Source: Candidatus Kariarchaeota archaeon (GTDB lineage: Archaea; Asgardarchaeota; Heimdallarchaeia; Heimdallarchaeales; Kariarchaeaceae). Taken from it: a stretch of 6,840 bases of DNA. The stretch covers positions 1-6,840 of the forward strand of contig JAEOUB010000411.1 of the NCBI GenBank assembly GCA_016839545.1, in the 5' to 3' direction. The position numbers and the translations under genes are program-made. Shown here one piece after another: positions 1 to 5,347 of this stretch. Position 1 is the stretch's first letter. The number at the start of each line of letters is the position of its first letter. Under the pieces are notes generated by a model. It was not told the origin of the DNA. It ran no database searches and worked only from the letters and a program-made list of their open reading frames with translations.

Positions 1-283
1 CAAATACTCGCTCGCACTGGATCTTGCCAATGCAGTCAAACTCAAATTCTGCATCAAAGCCTGGAACAATAACATGGTATGGGATGATTTACCACGCATC
101 GACGGTGAGAAATCAATCTGCTATCTTATCGGTGCTTCTGAAGATAAACTCCATCCTGATACCGAGACGAGGAAAGTAGCTGAAGGCATTACAAATTCAA
201 AATTTGTCGATCTCAAAACCAATACGGCAGCACATGATCAACCGTTGATTGATCTAATCCAGACTATTGTCGAGGGAAACTAA
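1..283 (+). CDS. Alpha/beta-hydrolase-fold protein, C-terminal part (5' end outside window)
   Basis: The frame is open from the first bases (first full codon at base 2) to a TAA at 281-283, giving 93 residues. An internal ATG at 74 is not needed as a start, because the frame runs back to the window edge. The tail resembles the end of an alpha/beta hydrolase. The stretch YLIGASEDKLHP (about residues 41-52) fits the strand carrying the catalytic acid, probably D48. About 30 residues later AAHD gives a candidate catalytic histidine, H78, followed by a short terminal helix. The nucleophile elbow (G-x-S-x-G) would lie upstream and cannot be checked, so substrate and exact class (esterase, lipase, peptidase or other) are unknown. 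No signal or membrane segment is visible in this part. The 3' end overlaps the convergent PLP-enzyme gene by 30 bases. The fold call is an inference from the D...H spacing and the local sequence. Confidence 0.6.
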   Translation, partial: KYSLALDLANAVKLKFCIKAWNNNMVWDDLPRIDGEKSICYLIGASEDKLHPDTETRKVAEGITNSKFVDLKTNTAAHDQPLIDLIQTIVEGN

Positions 284-1213
284 GCCATTTTTCAATACTG
301 AAATATCCATATTTCCACCTGAGATGATGATACCTATTCTTTTTCCAGCGAATTCTTTGGAAAAAAGGAAAGGAGCAACGGTAGAAGCTCCAGATGGTTC
401 TGCAACAATCTTCATACGTTCCATCATAAACCCTACCGCCTCGATTATCTGGGCATCTGTCACTTTGATAATTCTGTCAACATGCTCTTTGATAAGTCGA
501 AGAGTGCGTTTTGAAGTGGTGGTACGCAGACCGTCAGCAATTGTAATAGGGTTTTGAGATGTGATATGCTCATCACCATAAAATGATCTGAAAGCATCAT
601 CAGCGCCACGAGGTTCCACAGCAATAACATATGGTACTTTCCCCGACAATTTGGCATAGGCAGAAGATCCGGCAATTAGCCCTCCTCCACCCACCGGACC
701 TACCAGAATGTCCAGATTTGGAACATCTTCAAGTAATTCAAGAGCGGTGGTGGCAGCACCTGCGATAATGTTATCATTATCATATGGATGGATAAGTGTG
801 TACCCCTTTTCATCTATAAGAGCTTGAACAGTTGATTCTCTGGCCTCCTGCGTCGGTTCACAGAGGACAACTTCCGCACCATACCCACGGGTTGCATTAA
901 TCTTCACCTGAGGCGCATTATTGGGCATGATTATCACAGTTGGTATCCCAAGAAGACCTCCTGTGATGGCAACTGCCTGAGCGTGGTTCCCTGAAGAATG
1001 AGTGATCACACCCACTTTCTTTTGTTGATCGGATAATTGCGAGATGGTATTGTATGCTCCCCTGAACTTGAATGCTCCACCACGTTGAAGATTCTCACAT
1101 TTGATAAAGATCTCCGCACCGCTGATTTCATTGAGCTGCCTTGAGGTAAGTACTGGAGTTCTGTGGGCTACACCTCGTAGCCTTTCCATAGCTGCCTCAA
1201 TCTGATCTAACAC
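254..1213 (-). CDS. Serine racemase / threonine (serine) ammonia-lyase-like PLP enzyme
   Basis: This is a 319-residue fold-type II PLP enzyme, the usual length for serine racemase or catabolic threonine dehydratase without a regulatory ACT domain. Such enzymes deaminate L-serine or L-threonine to the 2-oxoacid plus ammonia, or racemise serine, in the cytoplasm. Visible sites are the Schiff-base lysine K49 in GGAFKFRGA, SSGNHAQ (73-79), the phosphate-binding GGGGL (175-179), and SGGN (298-301) near the PLP ring nitrogen. Racemase-like signs are S74, matching the second catalytic serine (Ser84 in the human enzyme), and EPRGADD (200-206), matching the Mg-binding residues E210/A214/D216. EPSGA (272-276) also fits. 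The usual GQGT motif reads GAAT (152-155), which is odd. The start is GTG at 1213; there is no ATG, GTG or TTG in frame before the upstream stop at 1268-1270, and a TATA-like element lies 25 bases upstream. Racemase versus lyase activity cannot be decided from sequence. Confidence 0.88.
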   Translation of the reverse strand: MLDQIEAAMERLRGVAHRTPVLTSRQLNEISGAEIFIKCENLQRGGAFKFRGAYNTISQLSDQQKKVGVITHSSGNHAQAVAITGGLLGIPTVIIMPNNAPQVKINATRGYGAEVVLCEPTQEARESTVQALIDEKGYTLIHPYDNDNIIAGAATTALELLEDVPNLDILVGPVGGGGLIAGSSAYAKLSGKVPYVIAVEPRGADDAFRSFYGDEHITSQNPITIADGLRTTTSKRTLRLIKEHVDRIIKVTDAQIIEAVGFMMERMKIVAEPSGASTVAPFLFSKEFAGKRIGIIISGGNMDISVLKNGLVSLDNSLD

Positions 1214-1234
1214 AATCTTCGGAATCTGTCCGAG

Positions 1235-1249
1235 CTTATAGGTTCTTTT
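1235..1249 (-). promoter_or_regulatory. Archaeal BRE/TATA-like promoter of the PLP-enzyme gene
   Basis: On the minus strand a purine-rich AAAAGAA (BRE-like) is followed by CCTATAAG (1242-1235). The box centre is about 25 bases upstream of the GTG at 1213, so transcription would begin at or next to the start codon. No Shine-Dalgarno sequence precedes the GTG. The element lies in the 54-base gap after the epimerase gene, which suggests the PLP gene can be transcribed on its own, although read-through from the epimerase remains possible. Confidence 0.45.
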
Positions 1250-1267
1250 ATTGGTAAAACTTGTGAA

Positions 1268-2185
1268 TCAGTAATTGGCGACGATATCTTCCATTGCAGA
1301 TTGAGCATCTGGGAATTTGAAGGTATATCCAGCATCAATTACTTTCTGAGCTGAAACTCCTCGCCCCTCCAATATCAGGGCTGCCCGACTTCCAAGAATA
1401 ATTTTGAGAGCAAAACCTGGTGCCCAGGTCCAAGTCCACCGGCCCATTGCCTTACCACCTATCACTGCAAGTTCTTTCATCGTTTTCGGCTCAGGAGCCA
1501 CACCGTTGTATGCTCCTCTGACCTCGGGATTCTCAAGGCTCCATTCCAGGAGCCCAACGAAGTCATGCATATGGATCCAGCTATAGATCTGCTTACCTGA
1601 TCCTACCCAGCCTCCGACAAACAGTTTGTGAGTGAGGAACATTCTCTCTCCACCAGCGCCACTGTAGCCAAAATTGATGCCCATCCGGAAAATTACAGCC
1701 CTCACTTTGTCAGGATCCAAATCCTTGAGTGGTTTTTCCCATTCTTGAGTAACCATGCCAGCAAAGGAATCACTTGGATCATCTTCCTCGGTATACAGCT
1801 TAGTTTCTGATGCAGGATAGTAATCAGTTCCAGATACTGAAACAAAAACACCTGGTGGTGAAGTCATTTCGTTTACCGCAGCGACCAGATTAGATGTCGT
1901 AACAGATCTAGAGGTCATTATCCTATCTTTCTGTTTTGATGTCCATCGTTTGCCGAAGATATTCTCTCCGACCAGGTTGACAATTGCATCATGATCCTGA
2001 AGATGCTCTACCCATTCTCCCTTCTCATAGAGGCTCCCTTCGATAAGATTTACCCGATCCTTCCAGCTATTCTCAACTCGAGATGCGTTTCGAGTAATAA
2101 CAGTGATCTCATGTCCATTTTCTAGAAGGTTGCCAATCAGAAGGTTTCCCATCGTTCCTGTCCCGCCAGTAACAAATACGCGCAC
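1268..2185 (-). CDS. SDR39U1/YfcH-type (TIGR01777-like) NAD(P)-dependent epimerase family protein
   Basis: This is an atypical extended short-chain dehydrogenase/reductase of about 305 residues, with a Rossmann domain and a C-terminal DUF1731-like segment. The dinucleotide motif TGGTGTMG is at residues 6-13. VNLVGENIFGKRWT and the following KQKDRIMTSR match the family block usually written NLAGxxI...RWT...K...SR. WEKPL and the segment from WAPGFAL to FKFPDAQSAMEDI match the conserved C-terminal part. The canonical YxxxK catalytic pair is not evident, as is common in this family, whose substrate is generally unknown. I place the start at the GTG at 2185 (protein beginning VRVFVTGG). It puts the Rossmann strand at the very N terminus, and a TATA-like box lies 21 bases upstream. 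A TTG at 2200 would add five residues. The TGA stop at 1270-1268 leaves 54 bases before the PLP gene on the same strand. Likely a soluble cytoplasmic oxidoreductase. Confidence 0.88.
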   Translation of the reverse strand: MRVFVTGGTGTMGNLLIGNLLENGHEITVITRNASRVENSWKDRVNLIEGSLYEKGEWVEHLQDHDAIVNLVGENIFGKRWTSKQKDRIMTSRSVTTSNLVAAVNEMTSPPGVFVSVSGTDYYPASETKLYTEEDDPSDSFAGMVTQEWEKPLKDLDPDKVRAVIFRMGINFGYSGAGGERMFLTHKLFVGGWVGSGKQIYSWIHMHDFVGLLEWSLENPEVRGAYNGVAPEPKTMKELAVIGGKAMGRWTWTWAPGFALKIILGSRAALILEGRGVSAQKVIDAGYTFKFPDAQSAMEDIVANY

Positions 2186-2202
2186 AAGCTGAATCCACAA
2201 CA

Positions 2203-2210
2203 GTATTTAG
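2203..2210 (-). promoter_or_regulatory. TATA-like element upstream of the epimerase gene
   Basis: The minus strand reads CTAAATAC here, centred about 21 bases upstream of the GTG at 2185. This would give a nearly leaderless transcript starting close to that GTG. The same box is only about 6 bases from the alternative TTG at 2200, too near for a transcript containing that codon. The element therefore supports the shorter protein. The match to an archaeal TATA box is modest. Confidence 0.35.
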
Positions 2211-2281
2211 ATCATTTTGCATTGAGGAAAAGTTGGAATACCCACGTCTAGGATGAAAGTTGCCATGAGAATTGAACACAT

Positions 2282-2289
2282 CTTAATAA
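2282..2289 (+). promoter_or_regulatory. TATA-like element upstream of the first P-type ATPase gene
   Basis: CTTAATAA lies in the divergent intergenic region, centred about 32 bases before the ATG at 2318. Start-site spacing for archaea would put the first transcribed base near 2310, leaving a very short leader. A purine run GGGAG (2311-2315) lies two bases before the ATG, closer than a functional Shine-Dalgarno normally sits. The 132-base gap between the two divergent start codons thus seems to hold separate promoters for each direction. Confidence 0.35.
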
Positions 2290-2317
2290 CGATCAAATCG
2301 ACCCTCAGAAGGGAGTA

Positions 2318-5257
2318 ATGGAGGTCCTTACCAGAGAGTCCGCTGGGACTCGTATTAACATCGAGTACTTTAGACATGGGTATGAGATGCATCTGGATGA
2401 GCTGGCTTCTGCGCTAGCTACGGACTCAAAAAGAGGACTTTCAGAGAAAGAGGCAAAATCACGACGGTCTAATTTTGGAGAGAACCGGATAATTACAGAA
2501 AAACCAAGTGTACTCAAGCTCTATCTTGCACCGTTAATGGATACTCTGATCGCTATTTACCTCCTAATGACACTGGTTATGATAATTCTGGCTTTCTGGG
2601 TGGATGATATCTTCTCGAAAATCTCCTTCTGGCTTGTCATGATATTTTTCAATCTGCTGCTTGCCATCTTTCAGCAATTCCGTGCTCAGAAGAAACTTGA
2701 TGCACTACAACGTTTGTCACCTCCCAAGACCCGAGTAGTCAGGGATAATCTTGTGAAGAGTATATTTGCATCGGAGCTTGTACCGGGAGACGTTGTTGAC
2801 CTAGAGACTGGAGATAAAATCCCTGCAGATTGCAGGTTGATTGAGGCGAACAACCTCACCGTCAATGAGGCGTCCCTGACAGGGGAATCAATTCCAGTAC
2901 TGAAAGATACCAAAAATGGAGAGGGTATCGACAAGGATCTCCCAATTTCCGAGCACTCCAATTTTGTATATCTTGGAACATTCATTCAACGGGGAAATGG
3001 CAAAGCCATGGTCGTACGCACGGGTAATGAGACTGAATTGGGAAGAATTGCAAGCGCCATGGGTGAGATGAATACTCTCGACATACCACTACGGCGGAAG
3101 GTGAACTCTCTGGGAAAGAAACTATCAGTGATGATGCTTGCGTTCCTCACAGTCAAAATTATTCAGGTGGTCTATATTGAGCTCCAAACCGGATTTTCAT
3201 GGTTGAGATTTGCAGACGATCTCAGCGATGCAATTATCACAGCAATGAGTGTCATACCCATTAACATCCCATTGTTAACTACTGTTGTTCTTCTTTCTGG
3301 AGTATTAACCATGGCACAGAACCGTGTGGTCGTCAAGAACCTGGCAATTATCGAGACGCTAGGCAGGTGCTCCGTACTCTGCTCAGACAAGACAGGAACC
3401 ATGACCACCAGCCAGATGACAGTCAAGTTGATTTATGACACAAACAATTACTATGGGGTGGAGCTGGATGAGGAGTACAATAACCTTATTACCTTCATGC
3501 CCCAATCAGAACTCAACAATTTCTTGCGAAATAACCATCCGAACTATCCCTCGTTTGAATATATCAGAGAAGGCAGTCCATTAGAGCTGCTCTTAACATC
3601 TGCCGTGCTCAACAATGATGCAAATCTTGTCCGACAGGATACAAGTGATGGTTCGCTGAGATATGTCACCATTGGTGACACAACAGATGGAGCACTGCTT
3701 CAACTTGCTCTGGCCCAAGGGTTCAATGAGATTGATATAAAGAAACGCTATGAGAGAGAGAAACACTACCCCTTCGATTCTAACCTGAAGCGAATGTCAG
3801 GCCTATACAGAGATCATGAAGAAAATGATTGGATGATCCTGACCAAAGGTGCAACAGAGGTAATCCTCCCGCGATGCGACATGATAGGAGATGAAACCTC
3901 CACAGTACCATTAACAGAGGAGAAAAGAGAAGAGATCCTTGATATGGTAAATTTCTTTGCGGAAAATGGATACAGGGTGATATCACTCGCATACAGATCA
4001 ATTCTTGATTTTCCACAATTTGAAACCCAGGATGAAGAACGTGACCATTTTGAGATAGGATTGACCTATATCGGCTTTGCTGTAATCTTCGATCCCCCAC
4101 GTCCTGGTGTCAAAGCAGCAGTCGCAGATCTCGACAGTGCATCAGTATTCCCGATCATGATAACAGGTGACTCAATTGCCACAGCAGCAACTATTGGCAG
4201 ACAGGTCGGAATTCTCGATGATGATGAGCTTGTGGTTGAGGGGAAAGAGGCTTCAGATCTACCTGATGAGGAATTCTTCAGAGTTTCAGTATTTGCTCGG
4301 GTCTCTCCGGCAGAGAAAGAAATCATCGTTCGGAGATACCAGAAACGGGGTGATATTGTTGCAATGACGGGAGATGGAGTCAATGATGCTCTGGCAATCA
4401 CAAGATCTGATGCAGGTGTTGCAATGGGTATCACAGGAACAGATGTCACCAAAGAGGCCGCAGATATCATCATCACAGATGATTCATATGTCTCTCTTGT
4501 CAGAGGAGTGGAAGAAGGTAGGAACCTGTTTGAGAAAATTAGGATAATGATCCTGTTCTACCTGGCTGTCAATATTGCAGAAGCAATTCTGTATTTCTCA
4601 GCCTCGTTTATCCATGATTTTGAGCTGATTTCTCAATGGCAACGGATCTTCATCTTCACAATTGTGCATGCCTTTCCAGTGCTGGGCATTATCTTTGGAC
4701 CTCCTGATAGAGATATTATGAAACTGAAGCCCCGAAATAATGATGCCCTGATTAATTTGCAACTCAGTATCGTGATAGTGATATTTTCTGTGAGTTACCT
4801 GATCACCATGGGAGGATTGTACTATCTTGGATTTGCAGGATATATTCCCGCCAATGCAGTCAATGACAACGCAGTATGGGCAGAAATCCTGGCACGAAGT
4901 GGAGACAGTCTACCCATTGCTCAGGCCAAAGCCAGGACGATGTTGATTGGTACCATGTATCTGACGGAGTCCTTCCTTATTTTGAGTATCAGACGCATGA
5001 ATTCAGGGGTCATTGAAGCAACCAGAAAGGATGCCAATTTCTTTGTCTGGCTAAGTGTTATCATGGGCCCAGCTCTGTATTTCTCGATCATGTTTGTTGA
5101 CTCGGTGGCACAGTACTTGATCGATTATGGGATATACGTCGATTTGATCACACTCTCTGTCTTTGACCTGATTATTGTGGTGGTATTCGCAACTATTCCA
5201 CTTGTCCTTCTTGAATACTTCAAGAAACACAGACGTAGCCGCGGTATTCAGTTCTAG
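2318..5257 (+). CDS. P-type cation-transporting ATPase, P2/P3-like with atypical ion-binding site
   Basis: A complete 979-residue P-type ATPase that should couple ATP hydrolysis to cation movement across the cytoplasmic membrane. In order: N-terminal cytoplasmic segment (1-70), M1/M2 (about 74-94, 102-120), actuator domain with TGES (188-191), M3/M4 (about 269-290, 305-332), phosphorylation site D357 in DKTGTMT, nucleotide domain with F486 (FDSNLKRMS) and K510 (KGATE), P-domain TGD (616-618), K667 and TGDGVND (684-690), then M5-M10 (about 744-966) and a basic tail. Catalytic residues are all present. The surround of D357 and PPDRDIM (795-801) look P2 (SERCA-like). However, M4 reads PINIP (314-318) instead of PEGLP, and M6 has F780 and H784 where SERCA has N796 and D800. 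M5 keeps N752 and E755 (SERCA N768/E771). GDGVNDA is followed by L692 instead of the usual Pro. No metal-binding CPx motif is present. The ion (H+, Ca2+, Na+ or other) is undetermined. Start ATG 2318; no alternative start lies close upstream. Confidence 0.93.
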   Translation: MEVLTRESAGTRINIEYFRHGYEMHLDELASALATDSKRGLSEKEAKSRRSNFGENRIITEKPSVLKLYLAPLMDTLIAIYLLMTLVMIILAFWVDDIFSKISFWLVMIFFNLLLAIFQQFRAQKKLDALQRLSPPKTRVVRDNLVKSIFASELVPGDVVDLETGDKIPADCRLIEANNLTVNEASLTGESIPVLKDTKNGEGIDKDLPISEHSNFVYLGTFIQRGNGKAMVVRTGNETELGRIASAMGEMNTLDIPLRRKVNSLGKKLSVMMLAFLTVKIIQVVYIELQTGFSWLRFADDLSDAIITAMSVIPINIPLLTTVVLLSGVLTMAQNRVVVKNLAIIETLGRCSVLCSDKTGTMTTSQMTVKLIYDTNNYYGVELDEEYNNLITFMPQSELNNFLRNNHPNYPSFEYIREGSPLELLLTSAVLNNDANLVRQDTSDGSLRYVTIGDTTDGALLQLALAQGFNEIDIKKRYEREKHYPFDSNLKRMSGLYRDHEENDWMILTKGATEVILPRCDMIGDETSTVPLTEEKREEILDMVNFFAENGYRVISLAYRSILDFPQFETQDEERDHFEIGLTYIGFAVIFDPPRPGVKAAVADLDSASVFPIMITGDSIATAATIGRQVGILDDDELVVEGKEASDLPDEEFFRVSVFARVSPAEKEIIVRRYQKRGDIVAMTGDGVNDALAITRSDAGVAMGITGTDVTKEAADIIITDDSYVSLVRGVEEGRNLFEKIRIMILFYLAVNIAEAILYFSASFIHDFELISQWQRIFIFTIVHAFPVLGIIFGPPDRDIMKLKPRNNDALINLQLSIVIVIFSVSYLITMGGLYYLGFAGYIPANAVNDNAVWAEILARSGDSLPIAQAKARTMLIGTMYLTESFLILSIRRMNSGVIEATRKDANFFVWLSVIMGPALYFSIMFVDSVAQYLIDYGIYVDLITLSVFDLIIVVVFATIPLVLLEYFKKHRRSRGIQF

Positions 5258-5304
5258 ATAATTACACTCTTCGAGGCTAACAATTGTGGGAGAGGGTGCT
5301 ATTT

Positions 5305-5322
5305 GAGAAAAACTATCTTATA
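5305..5322 (+). promoter_or_regulatory. Archaeal BRE/TATA-like promoter of the second P-type ATPase gene
   Basis: GAGAAAAAC (BRE-like) runs directly into TATCTTATA, centred about 28-30 bases before the ATG at 5348. The predicted transcript start is near 5344, so the message would be leaderless or have a leader of a few bases. The bases just before the ATG (CCATTATTC) contain no Shine-Dalgarno sequence. It lies in the 90-base gap after the first ATPase, so the second copy is probably transcribed independently of the first. Confidence 0.5.
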
Positions 5323-5347
5323 GCCTTAGATATCAATTCCATTATTC

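Noticed and set aside
74..283. A free-standing 69-residue gene starting at ATG 74
   Set aside because: The same frame is open back to base 2, and the upstream residues read as a continuation of the hydrolase fold, so this is an internal Met of a truncated gene.
1214..2185. Epimerase and PLP enzyme as a strict operon
   Set aside because: They share a strand and lie 54 bases apart, but the gap contains a good TATA-like box at leaderless spacing and the functions are not clearly linked.
2201..2317. A small minus-strand gene in the divergent intergenic region
   Set aside because: The short frame there runs into the start of the ATPase on the other strand, has no family resemblance, and would overlap the proposed promoters.
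4066..4476. Long antisense reading frame (136 residues) opposite the P-domain of the first ATPase, and other antisense frames such as 5395-5970
   Set aside because: They are low-complexity, Ser/Thr-rich shadows of strongly conserved sense codons, with no recognisable motif or promoter-like element.
2318..5257. Naming the first ATPase a plasma-membrane H+-ATPase (P3A) or a Ca2+-ATPase
   Set aside because: M4 resembles P3A while the phosphorylation surround, M5 and the PPDxDIM after M6 resemble P2, and the ion-binding residues match neither. No specific ion is supported.
2318..5257. Heavy-metal (P1B) or KdpB-type ATPase
   Set aside because: There is no CPC/CPH motif in the membrane, no N-terminal CxxC metal-binding domain, and the ten-segment topology with a large C-terminal membrane block is not P1-like.
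5258..5347. Terminator or structured RNA between the two ATPases
   Set aside because: No convincing stem-loop or T-run was seen; the gap is explained by a promoter-like element.
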